Source: Oscillospiraceae bacterium (lineage in GTDB: Bacteria > Bacillota > Clostridia > Oscillospirales > Oscillospiraceae). From it: a stretch of 64,000 nt of DNA. The DNA lies in NCBI GenBank assembly GCA_017406005.1, contig JAFQZI010000092.1, positions 1 to 64,000 on the forward strand, read 5' to 3'. Position 1 is the stretch's first letter, and each line of letters starts with the position of its first letter. The notes under the pieces were generated by a model. It worked only from the letters and a program-made list of their open reading frames with translations. It had not been told where the DNA came from and did no database searches. Positions 16,924 through 25,912 of this stretch are shown in pieces. Position numbers and translations under genes: made by a program.

Positions 16924-16949
16924 AAAAAACCGCCGCAAGGCGGTTTTTT
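16924..16949 (+). terminator. Terminator after the CapA-like gene
   Basis: AAAAAACCGCC (16924-16934), loop gcaa, GGCGGTTTTTT (16939-16949). It ends just before the ribosome-binding site of the next gene. Confidence 0.88.
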
Positions 16950-16965
16950 AGTGGAAAGGATAAAA

Positions 16966-17733
16966 ATGGAGTATTTTTCTATTGAGAAACCGGATTTGTA
17001 CCGTGTATCGTGCGTGAAAGAGATCCCGGCTGATCCGAAAGGCATTGTAATCGCCGTGCACGGCTTCACAAGCAGCAGGGACTGCTCGACCTATCAGATG
17101 CTGCTGCGCAGAATGCCTGAGGCCGGGTATGGTGTTCTGGGCATCGAACTGCCCGGGCACGGCACGGCTGAATCCTCCCGGGAACCGCTACGCATTGAAG
17201 GCTGCCTGAACAGTATCGCGGCCGCGGATGCTTACTGTGCAGTGAATTACCCCGGAATCGAAGTCTTCTACTTTGCCTCGAGCTTCGGTGCATACCTCAC
17301 CATGCTTTATATGACGAAACGGGAGCATATCGGGAAAAAGGCTTTCCTGCGAAGTGCCGCCGTAGACATGCCGACGCTTGTTGTGAAGGAGCATCCGAAT
17401 GAAGAGGAGCAGAAAAAGCTGGACGCCCTGAAGACAACAGGCTATTATGACGAAGGGTTTGACGGCCTCGGCCGCCCTGTAAGAATTACGATGGAGTTCT
17501 ACCGAGATCTTGCGGAGACGGATCTGTTTGAGATTTTCAACTCCGGGGACAGCCGCTTTATGATGGCTCACGGCGCAGAGGACGCGGTCATCAGCCCGAA
17601 GGCAGCCAGGGAGTTTGCTACGAAGTTCCAGATCCCTCTGACGATGTATGAGGGCGAAGGGCACTCGCTTGCAGGCGCAGCGGAACAGCTTGCCGATCAG
17701 GCCATTGCGTTTTACGGACAGAACGATGTCTGA
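16966..17733 (+). CDS. Alpha/beta hydrolase (serine aminopeptidase/lysophospholipase-like)
   Basis: A 255-residue hydrolase. It shows the oxyanion 'VIAVHGFTSSRD' near residue 27, 'GIELPGHGTAESS' near 59, the nucleophile elbow 'YFASSFGAYLTM' near 103, the catalytic Asp in 'MAHGAEDAVISP' near 204 and His in 'YEGEGHSLAGAA' near 230. The elbow reads A-S-S-F-G, so the first Gly of the usual GxSxG is Ala, a tolerated variation. The start at 16966 has GGAAAGGA upstream; the longer reading would begin inside the terminator. No signal peptide. It probably depends on read-through or on a promoter within the preceding gene. Substrate unknown. Confidence 0.83.
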   Translation: MEYFSIEKPDLYRVSCVKEIPADPKGIVIAVHGFTSSRDCSTYQMLLRRMPEAGYGVLGIELPGHGTAESSREPLRIEGCLNSIAAADAYCAVNYPGIEVFYFASSFGAYLTMLYMTKREHIGKKAFLRSAAVDMPTLVVKEHPNEEEQKKLDALKTTGYYDEGFDGLGRPVRITMEFYRDLAETDLFEIFNSGDSRFMMAHGAEDAVISPKAAREFATKFQIPLTMYEGEGHSLAGAAEQLADQAIAFYGQNDV

Positions 17734-17751
17734 AGCTTTGTGATTTTTTTC

Positions 17752-17780
17752 TTGCAAGAGAGACAGGCATCGGGTAAAAT
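17752..17780 (+). promoter_or_regulatory. Promoter of the acetyltransferase gene
   Basis: TTGCAA (17752-17757), a 17-bp spacer, TAAAAT (17775-17780), 36 bp before the start at 17817. Confidence 0.55.
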
Positions 17781-17816
17781 AAAAAAAATCCTGTTTTCAG
17801 AAACGGAGAAGCTGGT

Positions 17817-18341
17817 ATGAACATCCGCAAAGCAACCGCAGAAGATATTCCCAGTGTCGCCCGTGTCTATGAGGAGATCCACGATGCGGAAGCGGCAGGG
17901 CTATCAACGACCGGCTGGCTGCGCGGGATTTATCCCGTCCGGACAACCGCAGAAGCAGCGCTGGAACGCGGAGATCTGTTCGTGCTGGAAGAAGACGGTA
18001 CGATTCTCGGCGCGGGAATTATCAACCAGCTGCAGGTTGATGTATACGAGGGAGCACCGTGGGAGCATGCGGCAGCGGACGATGAGGTCTGTGTGCTGCA
18101 CACCCTGGTCATTTCTCCCAAAGCAGCCGGCAGAGGGCTCGGGAAGCAGTTCATAGCCTATTACGAGACATACGCCCGGGATCACAGCTGCCCGGAACTG
18201 CGGATCGACACCAATGTGAAAAATATCCGGGCACGCCGGATATATGAGAAGCTCGGCTATCGGGAAATCGCCGTTGTGCCGACGGTTTTCAATGGGATTC
18301 CGGATGTGCAGCTTGTTCTGCTTGAAAAATGGCTCTCCTGA
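17817..18341 (+). CDS. GNAT-family N-acetyltransferase
   Basis: A 174-residue GCN5-related acetyltransferase. It begins 'MNIRKATAEDIPSVARVYEEIH', the usual beta1-alpha1 start. The acetyl-CoA pyrophosphate loop is in 'LHTLVISPKAAGRGLGKQFIAYYE' (R-G-L-G-K) near residue 105, and 'NIRARRIYEKLGYREIA' near 140 is motif B. Family members acetylate amino groups of small molecules, antibiotics or protein N-termini; nothing here defines which. Its own promoter and a GGAGAAGC ribosome-binding site are visible. It precedes proB by 73 bp, in which a truncated repeat fragment lies. Confidence 0.88.
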   Translation: MNIRKATAEDIPSVARVYEEIHDAEAAGLSTTGWLRGIYPVRTTAEAALERGDLFVLEEDGTILGAGIINQLQVDVYEGAPWEHAAADDEVCVLHTLVISPKAAGRGLGKQFIAYYETYARDHSCPELRIDTNVKNIRARRIYEKLGYREIAVVPTVFNGIPDVQLVLLEKWLS

Positions 18342-18374
18342 ATTAATTTTTTTCATATCACCTGCGGTCACCAA

Positions 18375-18393
18375 CCTCATCCACCGCCGCAAG
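18375..18393. repeat. Truncated copy of the 23858-23915 repeat
   Basis: CCTCATCCACCGCCGCAAG differs by one base from the first 19 bp of the element at 23858. The rest of the element is absent. It lies in the 73-bp gap before proB. Confidence 0.5.
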
Positions 18394-18414
18394 TAAAGAA
18401 AGGAAAACAGTATA

Positions 18415-19182
18415 ATGAAACTTGTCATTAAAATCGGCACCTCAACACTGGCTCATGCCGGCGGACGGCTGAACATCCGCAGAGTGGAAGAACTCTGCAA
18501 GGTCATCAGTGACCTGAAAAACTCCGGAATTCAGGTTATTGTGGTGTCCTCCGGTGCGATCGGGATGGGATGCGGAAAGCTCTCCATTTCAAAAAGGCCT
18601 GACGACATGGCCACCAAGCAGGCTGCTGCAGCCGTCGGCCAGTGTGAGCTGATGTATGTTTACGACAAGCTCTTTTCGGAATATAACCATACCGTGGCGC
18701 AGATCCTGATCACAGCTTCCGACGTCAAGCATGAAGATCGCTATGAAAACTTTATCAACACGCTCGACAGGCTGTTGGAGCTCGGCACCATCCCGATCAT
18801 CAATGAAAATGACACCATCGCCACGGAAGAAATCGTGATCGGCGACAATGATACGCTTGCAGCGATTGTGGCCGTGAGCATCAAAGCGGATCTTCTGGTG
18901 CTTCTCTCGGATATTGACGGGCTTTATTCCGCCGATCCGCACTTTGACAGTAGTGCAACGCTGATCTCCGAAGTGCACGAGCTGGACGACCAGATTATGG
19001 CATCTGCGGGAGGGAAAGGCTCTGCCTTCGGCACAGGCGGAATGGTGACGAAACTCACGGCAGCAAAAATGTGCATGGAAAGCGGAAGCGACATGATCAT
19101 CATGAACGGGAGTGATCCGAATCTGCTCTACTGCATTGCCGACGGCAAGCCGGTCGGGACACGATTTTTTGCGAAGAGATAA
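18415..19182 (+). CDS. proB: Glutamate 5-kinase
   Basis: A 255-residue amino-acid kinase that phosphorylates glutamate, the first step of proline synthesis. It opens 'KLVIKIGTSTLAHAGGRLN' (ATP-binding Lys) and shows 'VVSSGAIGMGCGKL' near residue 43, 'INENDTIATEEIVIGDNDTLAAIVA' near 132, and 'GTGGMVTKLTAAKMCMESG' near 205. It lacks the C-terminal PUA domain seen in the 367-residue enterobacterial form, which is normal for the short type. The start at 18415 follows AGAAAGGAAAA. It is 30 bp upstream of proA, the next enzyme, so the two form an operon. No proC is in the window. Confidence 0.95.
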   Translation: MKLVIKIGTSTLAHAGGRLNIRRVEELCKVISDLKNSGIQVIVVSSGAIGMGCGKLSISKRPDDMATKQAAAAVGQCELMYVYDKLFSEYNHTVAQILITASDVKHEDRYENFINTLDRLLELGTIPIINENDTIATEEIVIGDNDTLAAIVAVSIKADLLVLLSDIDGLYSADPHFDSSATLISEVHELDDQIMASAGGKGSAFGTGGMVTKLTAAKMCMESGSDMIIMNGSDPNLLYCIADGKPVGTRFFAKR

Positions 19183-19212
19183 ATTTTTATTTTTGGAAGG
19201 GATGGAAAAAAC

Positions 19213-20472
<1,260 letters not shown>

Positions 20473-20517
20473 GCATTTTGTAGCTTTTCAATCGCTTCCT
20501 AACAAGTGCTTACTATG

Positions 20518-20564
20518 GCTCGCGAAGGCAACATTGTACCTCAATTTGGTGCTTCCTCGCGAGC
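20518..20564. repeat. Palindromic intergenic repeat, copy D
   Basis: A 47-bp element with exact GCTCGCGA / TCGCGAGC ends. Here the symmetry extends outward as TACTAT...ATAGTA (20511-20570). It lies 45 bp after the proA stop, between convergent genes. Confidence 0.88.
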
Positions 20565-20632
20565 ATAGTATACGGGGAAAATACTCGAGCATTGTATAAT
20601 CGTGAAGACAAAACCGAATTAATCCAAAAGAA

Positions 20633-20665
20633 AAAACAGCTGCTTTTGAACGGGCAGCTGTTTTT
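20633..20665. terminator. Bidirectional terminator between proBA and the aminotransferase operon
   Basis: AAAACAGCTGC (20633-20643) pairs with GCAGCTGTTTT (20654-20664). A-rich and T-rich flanks allow use on both strands, and it is best placed for the minus-strand operon ending at 20685. Confidence 0.8.
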
Positions 20666-20684
20666 CAACGTTTATTGGGATTGT

Positions 20685-21875
20685 TTATTTGCCGATGATA
20701 TCCGTGATAACTTCGCCGAGGATGCGGATGCCTTTTTCGATATATTCATCGGAGCCGTTGGAGAAGTTAAGGCGGATGGTGGGAACATCGCGCTCGTATT
20801 CATAGAACGGGTCTCCCGCGGTAACGGCAACACCTTTTTCAAGCGCCGCATTCTGCACATCGACGCCTTTGATTCCGTCGGGGAGCGTCACCCACATGAA
20901 CATGCCGCCCTGCGGGCGCGTAACGGAGACACCTTTCGGGAAATACTTTTCGATGCAGTTGAGCATGTGCTCGACCTTCTGTTTGTAAAGCAGGCTGGTT
21001 CGGGCAATATGATCATCCAGATCATTATCCTGCAGGAACTGGAAAAGGACCATCTGACAGAACATGTTGGTGTGCAGGTCCATCGTGGCCTTGTAGGCGA
21101 GAAGCTTGTCGAAAATCTTCTGTTCGCGGCAGGCGATCCAACCGATGCGCATACCCGGAGAGACGATCTTGGAGAAGGTGCCTAGCATGCAGCACTGAGA
21201 ACCGAGATACCACCCAAAGCTGTGCCCGCCCTTGCCGGCAAAGCGGAGCTCGCCGTACGGGTCATCTTCAAGGACCATGACATTGCTCTTTTTAAAGACT
21301 TCCGCTGCCGCTTCACGGACTTCTTCGGTATAGGTAAGGCCGGTGGGATTCTGGAAGTTCGGAATGAGATACATGAACTTCGGGTTCTTATCGGCAATTG
21401 CCTTTTCAAGCTCGGCAACGTCAATCCCGTCTTCCCGCAGAAGAACCGGAACGATTTCAGGATCGTAGAGGTGGAAGGTCTGCAGAGCGGCGAGATAGCT
21501 CGGGTTTTCGACAAGCACTCTGTCACCCGGGTCGATCATCACAGCGGAGAACATGTCCAGCGCCTGCTGCGAACCGTTGGTGATAATGATCTGGGATGCA
21601 TCCACATCGATGCCCTTCTTCTGATAGCGGTCGGCAATGAATTTGCGCAGAGGGGCATAACCCTGTGCTCCGCTGTACTGCAGGGCCATAATGCCGTTTT
21701 CCTTGAGAACCTTGTCAGCTGCAACGTCCATTGCGGCAACCGGGAAAGAAGCCGCATTCGGCAGACCGCCGGCAAAAGTGATGATATCCGGGTTGGCGTT
21801 TGCTTTGAGGATGTTTGCCAGGAAGTCCGACTGGAAGTCAGGCTTTGACATCATTTTGGAGATAACAATATCCAT
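20685..21875 (-). CDS. PLP-dependent aminotransferase, class I/II (2-aminoadipate/aromatic type)
   Basis: A 396-residue fold-type I aminotransferase. It shows 'ITFAGGLPNAASFPV' near residue 32, 'LQYSGAQGYAPLRKFIADRY', 'ITNGSQQALDMFSAVMIDPGD', 'PNFQNPTGLTY', the PLP-contact Asp in 'VLEDDPYGELRF' and the Schiff-base Lys in 'GTFSKIVSPGMRIGW' near 231. This resembles LysN/MocR-C-terminal-type aminotransferases with broad amino-acid specificity. The start at 21875 was chosen over one 21 nt upstream because of GAAAGGAAAA. It is the last gene of a four-gene minus operon (AhpD-like, desulfurase-like, Old Yellow Enzyme, this), 17 bp after the flavoenzyme. Substrate unknown. Confidence 0.88.
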   Translation of the reverse strand: MDIVISKMMSKPDFQSDFLANILKANANPDIITFAGGLPNAASFPVAAMDVAADKVLKENGIMALQYSGAQGYAPLRKFIADRYQKKGIDVDASQIIITNGSQQALDMFSAVMIDPGDRVLVENPSYLAALQTFHLYDPEIVPVLLREDGIDVAELEKAIADKNPKFMYLIPNFQNPTGLTYTEEVREAAAEVFKKSNVMVLEDDPYGELRFAGKGGHSFGWYLGSQCCMLGTFSKIVSPGMRIGWIACREQKIFDKLLAYKATMDLHTNMFCQMVLFQFLQDNDLDDHIARTSLLYKQKVEHMLNCIEKYFPKGVSVTRPQGGMFMWVTLPDGIKGVDVQNAALEKGVAVTAGDPFYEYERDVPTIRLNFSNGSDEYIEKGIRILGEVITDIIGK

Positions 21876-21892
21876 GTTTTTTCCTTTCAATT

Positions 21893-23839
21893 TCAAATAA
21901 GGAAGTTGCGTGCTTTACTGTAGCCGTCGCGGATAGCGTGCGGGATGCGGCCGCTCTTTTCATTGTCCCCGACCACGATGACATTGTCAAACGCGGCACG
22001 GAAAACTTCCGCCATGCCGGTATCCGGTGCTACGCCGAGAGAAAGCACCACCGTGTCCGCCGGGATGAAGACTTCTTCCCCGGTGGAAACGTTTTCCCCC
22101 ATGACACCCTTTTCGCAGATGGCCTTGAGCTTATGTCCCGTGTAAATTGCGGGATGATACGCATTGATGCGCTCCATCATGTCGGCAACGATCACGGAGA
22201 ACATCCCGGCGCCGACGTGGTCGAGCATTTCAACAATCGAAACCTCATGGCCGGACATACACAGGCTTTCCGCACATTCCAGGCCTGTCATGCCGGAGCC
22301 GATCACAACCGCTTTGCCAGAAACAGCTGCCTTGCCGGAAATCACATCATGCGACGACACAACATTCGGCAGATCTACCCCGGGCACATTCGGAATGATT
22401 GGCTTCGCGCCGCAGGCTATCACAACGCCCGCCGGGTTCAGGGCTTTTACGTCTTCAACCGTCAGCTCCTGCCCGGTGACGACTTTGACGCCGAGGCGCC
22501 GGAGCTCTTCTTCCATGGTCTGTGCGGCATAGGTGATCTTTTCCTTGTGATAAGCCTTGTCGGCGAGGTTCATGCTGCCGGCAAGTTTTTCCGCCTTTTC
22601 ATAGATGGTAACATCAAAGCCTCTGCTCTGAAGAACCACGGCTGCTTCCATGCCTGCCGGGCCACCGCCGAGGACAGCGATCGGCCTGCCCTCTCCGTCT
22701 TTCGGGAGAAGGCCGGAATCGGCAAACTCAAAGCCCGTGCGCGGGTTCAGAGCGCAGCGGATCGGCATCTGGGCGTAAAGCTGTTCGCGGCAGAACATGC
22801 AACCGAGGCACTTGCGGATGCCGAGGGAATCGCCCTTCTTTGCCTTGTCCATAAACATCGGGTCTGCGATCAGGGCGCGGCCCAGGCAGACGAAATCGGA
22901 CACTTCTTCCTCCAGCATCTGCTCGGCAAACTCCGGGCTTTTGATGGTATTGGTAGCCAGCACGGGGATGGAAACTGCGTCATGTACGGCTTTTGCAACA
23001 TGCTTCTTCCAGCCGGAGACGTAGGAATACGGCTCGCAGTTGGCGTTGGCGTTGAAGTTGTTGCCGTTGGAGACATTCAGGCAGTCCGCACCGGCGCGCT
23101 CGAGAATCTTTGCGATCTCCACGCCGTCCTTCACCGTCAGCGTGCCGGGAATATCGGGTGTGAACTCATCTCCCGGGAAGCGGACACTGACCGGGAAGTC
23201 CCGCCCGCAGGCCGCGTGGATGCCCTCGATCATCTCGGTATAGAAACGGCAGCGGTTTTCGGTGGAGCCGCCGTATTCGTCCGTGCGGTTGTTGTAATAG
23301 GGGCTGAGGAACTGGTGGAGCAGATATCCGTGCGTGCCAGCGAGTTCCACACCGTCAAACCCCGACTGCTTTGCGCGGACGGCCGCATCGATGAAGCGCT
23401 TCTCCTCGATTTTAATCTCTTCAACCGTCATCGCGTGGCCGGGCTTTCCGCCAGGTAGAGCGGGGATTTCACTCGGTGCCCAGGGTGCGCCGGACGGCGT
23501 GGGAGCGCTTTTTGCCCCGTAATGGTGAAGTTGGATGAACACACGGCAATCATGCGCATGGATGGCTTCGGTGAGAAGCATCCAGTCCGTCCGGTAACGG
23601 TTTGCCGTGAGGGATAGCTGGTGGTCCCAGAGGGTGTTGTTGATGTCATCAACGGCCGTCGCCTCGATAATGATGAGGCCGACGCCGCCTTTCGCACGCT
23701 CCTCGTAATAGGCGATCGTGCGCGGACCGGGATGGGCGTCATTCTCGCCGTAGAGCACCTGCATCGGCGGCATGACCGCACGGTTTTTGATGCGCAGGGA
23801 ACCGATCATCCCGGGAGTAAACAGTTTTGGATAAGTCAT
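21893..23839 (-). CDS. Old Yellow Enzyme-family NADH:flavin oxidoreductase (2,4-dienoyl-CoA reductase/BaiCD type)
   Basis: A 648-residue three-cofactor flavoenzyme. Residues 1-360 form the FMN barrel ('LFTPGMIGSLRIKNRAVMPP', 'IQLHHYGA', 'ELAGTHGYLLHQFLSP'). The [4Fe-4S] ligands lie in 'CLGCMFCREQLYAQ...RCALNPRTG' near 340. The C-terminal FAD/NAD(H) half has 'IAVLGGGPAGMEAAVVLQSRGFDVTIYE' near 385 and a second dinucleotide fold 'KAVVIGSGMTGLECAESL'. Relatives reduce enoate, dienoyl-CoA or bile-acid enones. The first cluster cysteines here read C-x2-C-x2-C rather than the commoner C-x2-C-x3-C. The start at 23839 has AAAGGAAG upstream. It is third in its operon. Confidence 0.9.
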   Translation of the reverse strand: MTYPKLFTPGMIGSLRIKNRAVMPPMQVLYGENDAHPGPRTIAYYEERAKGGVGLIIIEATAVDDINNTLWDHQLSLTANRYRTDWMLLTEAIHAHDCRVFIQLHHYGAKSAPTPSGAPWAPSEIPALPGGKPGHAMTVEEIKIEEKRFIDAAVRAKQSGFDGVELAGTHGYLLHQFLSPYYNNRTDEYGGSTENRCRFYTEMIEGIHAACGRDFPVSVRFPGDEFTPDIPGTLTVKDGVEIAKILERAGADCLNVSNGNNFNANANCEPYSYVSGWKKHVAKAVHDAVSIPVLATNTIKSPEFAEQMLEEEVSDFVCLGRALIADPMFMDKAKKGDSLGIRKCLGCMFCREQLYAQMPIRCALNPRTGFEFADSGLLPKDGEGRPIAVLGGGPAGMEAAVVLQSRGFDVTIYEKAEKLAGSMNLADKAYHKEKITYAAQTMEEELRRLGVKVVTGQELTVEDVKALNPAGVVIACGAKPIIPNVPGVDLPNVVSSHDVISGKAAVSGKAVVIGSGMTGLECAESLCMSGHEVSIVEMLDHVGAGMFSVIVADMMERINAYHPAIYTGHKLKAICEKGVMGENVSTGEEVFIPADTVVLSLGVAPDTGMAEVFRAAFDNVIVVGDNEKSGRIPHAIRDGYSKARNFLI

Positions 23840-23857
23840 ATTTCTTCCTTTCAAAAC

Positions 23858-23915
23858 CTCATCCACCGTCGCAAGCGACGGTCCCCCTTCCCCGCACGGG
23901 GAAGGCTTATGAGGA
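23858..23915. repeat. Three-stem palindromic intergenic repeat inside the operon
   Basis: CCTCAT (23858-23863) pairs with ATGAGG (23910-23915) and encloses two hairpins: ACCGTCGC-aa-GCGACGGT (23866-23883) and CCTTCCCC with GGGGAAGG (23887-23906). It fills the 84-bp gap between the desulfurase-like and flavoenzyme genes. A truncated copy is at 18375, and a possible relative at 12785-12896. Confidence 0.75.
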
Positions 23916-23923
23916 ATTATTGT

Positions 23924-25108
23924 TTAGCACAGGCCGCGGAGGGCGTCGAGGTCGATATCCTTCAGGTCCTCACGGCTGATCGACCGAAGCGCTTCGGCAA
24001 ACCGGTCGATCTCTTCCGGCTGCGTGAAATAGCCGAGGGAAACACGGATGGTGCCTTTGTATGCATCGTTTTTCAGATGGCGGTGGATCAGCGCAGCGCA
24101 GTGATGCCCGGCCCTGACCGCGATATCATATTTTGCATCGAGGATCGCCGCCGCTTCCCCGCAGGTAAAGCCCGGCATATTGAGGGATACGATGCCCGCC
24201 TGGCAGCTCTCATTCGGGGCACGGTACAGCAGGATACCTTCCACCTCGCCAAGGCGCTCCATCAGATAGCTGGTCAGCTCTTTCTCCCGTTTGAGCGTTC
24301 GGGCCGAAGGCAGCCAGCCGAGAGCGGCGTGCAGGCCGCTGATGGCAACGGTGTTTTTGCTGGCGCACTCCAGCTTGCCCGGCATAGTGCGCGGCATCTC
24401 GAGGCTGGTGGACTGTGAGCCGGTGCCGCCCGAGAGAAAAATGTCGAGATCCACGCCGTTCTTCAGGTAGAAGCCCGCAGCGCCGAAGGGACCGTACAGC
24501 GTCTTGTGGCCGGCAAACGTAAGCGCATCGGCATGGAGTGCGGCAAAGTGCAGCTTCAGAAGGCCGACGGCCTGTGCCCCGTCAAGCAGCGTAAAAGCTT
24601 TATACTCTTTGGCAAGGCGAAAGATCTTCTCAGCCGGGAGGATATACCCCGTCACATTCGAGACGGCCGTGACCGCCACAAATGTGGGAGGAACCTCAGC
24701 AAACATTTTCTCCGTCTCAGGGAGATCAATCGAGAGATCCTCTGCCAGGGGGAGTTCCCTGACCGTAAAGCCAATCTTTTTGCGCAGGAGCTCCAGCGGC
24801 CGGAGAACGGCGTTGTGCTCGTACGGGGATACATATGCGACTGAATCTACCGTCCATTGTAGGCCGTGGATAATCTGGTTGAGCGCGATCGTGACAGAAG
24901 GAGCCAGGACGACCTCCGCCTGCTCTCTAGCATCCACGAGGCTGATGAGCATCTCCCGCGTCCGGCGGATCATCTCCCCCGATTCCCTTGCTGCGCGGTA
25001 GGCGCCGCGCCCGGCATTCACAGCGGATGTGCGGGCGTAGGCATCCATCGCGGTATAGACGCATTCGGGCTTCGGAAACGTCGTCGCGGCGTTGTCGAGA
25101 TAGATCAT
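23924..25108 (-). CDS. Cysteine desulfurase-like class V aminotransferase
   Basis: A 394-residue PLP enzyme. It begins 'MIYLDNAATTFPKPECVYTAM', the signature opening of the NifS/Csd group. The Schiff-base Lys is in 'ADALTFAGHKTLYGPFG' near residue 200, 'SGGTGSQSTSLEMP' follows, and a late 'DIAVRAGHHCAALIHRHL' near 345 carries the candidate persulfide Cys. Members release sulfur from cysteine or deaminate small amino acids. This one is not next to iscU, sufU or thiI, so a role in cluster assembly is not evident. It starts 8 bp after the AhpD-like gene and is the second gene of its operon. It could be a paralogue with its own substrate. Confidence 0.85.
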   Translation of the reverse strand: MIYLDNAATTFPKPECVYTAMDAYARTSAVNAGRGAYRAARESGEMIRRTREMLISLVDAREQAEVVLAPSVTIALNQIIHGLQWTVDSVAYVSPYEHNAVLRPLELLRKKIGFTVRELPLAEDLSIDLPETEKMFAEVPPTFVAVTAVSNVTGYILPAEKIFRLAKEYKAFTLLDGAQAVGLLKLHFAALHADALTFAGHKTLYGPFGAAGFYLKNGVDLDIFLSGGTGSQSTSLEMPRTMPGKLECASKNTVAISGLHAALGWLPSARTLKREKELTSYLMERLGEVEGILLYRAPNESCQAGIVSLNMPGFTCGEAAAILDAKYDIAVRAGHHCAALIHRHLKNDAYKGTIRVSLGYFTQPEEIDRFAEALRSISREDLKDIDLDALRGLC

Positions 25109-25116
25109 CGTTTCAA

Positions 25117-25722
25117 TCAGTCAAAATTCCGGTTGTGGTAGAAATGCCCGTCGTTGGCAAGAGGTGCAATCGTGCTGACCCAGCGGTTGGTGTAGTTGAA
25201 GAAGCCTGCAATGAAGGCTGCCTCGAGGATCTGATGGTCGTTGAAGCCCGCCTCGCGCAGCTTGTCCACCTGCTCCTGGTCGATCTCCTGCGGGTGGGCC
25301 GTGACATACCAGGCGTACTCGCAGAGGGCATAGTCTTCCTTGGAGAGCATTCCCTTGCAGGAGCGGTAGTTGTAGCTGAGCCTGTCCACAAGGGCGGGGT
25401 TTTTCCACATGCCGCGGAGATTGTCTCCATGCGTGGTGAGGCAGTAGGAGCAGCAGTTATAGGAGGATACCACGATGCCGATCATTTCCTTCTGGGCATC
25501 GGTGAGGTAGCAGCTGTCGTTATAGAGATTGGCTTTGAGATTCAGGAAGCCGATGTACTGGCTTGCATTCAGGGGCAGGACTTTGAAGAGATTGTTGATA
25601 AAGCCCCAGTTTTTCTCCATGGTTTCGACGTTTTTGTTGAATACGGCATATTCCTCATCCGTCATTTCATCGCGGTCGGGCTTCTGCAGGCGGGAGAGCT
25701 GTTCGTTGAATTCGAGTGCCAT
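25117..25722 (-). CDS. AhpD-like/carboxymuconolactone decarboxylase-domain protein (peroxidase-related)
   Basis: A 201-residue helical protein of the AhpD-like superfamily. The redox site is 'SYNCCSYCLTTHGDNLRG' near residue 96, giving Cys-x2-Cys and a following His as in the peroxidase-related subfamily. 'AQKEMIGIVVSSYN' before it and 'FNDHQILEAAFIAGFFNYTNRW' after it are typical. Proteins of this type reduce peroxides or other electrophiles using the two cysteines. The start at 25722 is preceded by GGAGGA; the longer reading to 25968 would cross both divergent promoters. It is the first gene of a four-gene operon under a perfect consensus promoter. Confidence 0.86.
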   Translation of the reverse strand: MALEFNEQLSRLQKPDRDEMTDEEYAVFNKNVETMEKNWGFINNLFKVLPLNASQYIGFLNLKANLYNDSCYLTDAQKEMIGIVVSSYNCCSYCLTTHGDNLRGMWKNPALVDRLSYNYRSCKGMLSKEDYALCEYAWYVTAHPQEIDQEQVDKLREAGFNDHQILEAAFIAGFFNYTNRWVSTIAPLANDGHFYHNRNFD

Positions 25723-25785
25723 TGAATGTTCCTCCAAAAATAAAAATATTTCGGCAGACACAGCTGCCGGCGGGAATCTGTGAAA

Positions 25786-25814
25786 ATTATAGTACACCCT
25801 CCCCCGCTTGTCAA
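25786..25814 (-). promoter_or_regulatory. Consensus promoter of the AhpD-like/desulfurase/OYE/aminotransferase operon
   Basis: On the minus strand TTGACA (25814-25809), a 17-bp spacer and TATAAT (25791-25786): exact consensus. Confidence 0.85.
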
Positions 25815-25827
25815 TCTCCGATAATTC

Positions 25828-25856
25828 TTGACAGGGACCTCTCCTGTTGTTATAAT
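25828..25856 (+). promoter_or_regulatory. Consensus promoter of the cyclase-family gene
   Basis: TTGACA (25828-25833), a 17-bp spacer and TATAAT (25851-25856): exact consensus. It is back to back with the minus promoter, with 13 bp between the two -35 boxes. Confidence 0.85.
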
Positions 25857-25912
25857 TCAAGCAATGCTGAGAAATGCAGATATAATTATTACCTGAAAAA
25901 GGAGTGTACAAC

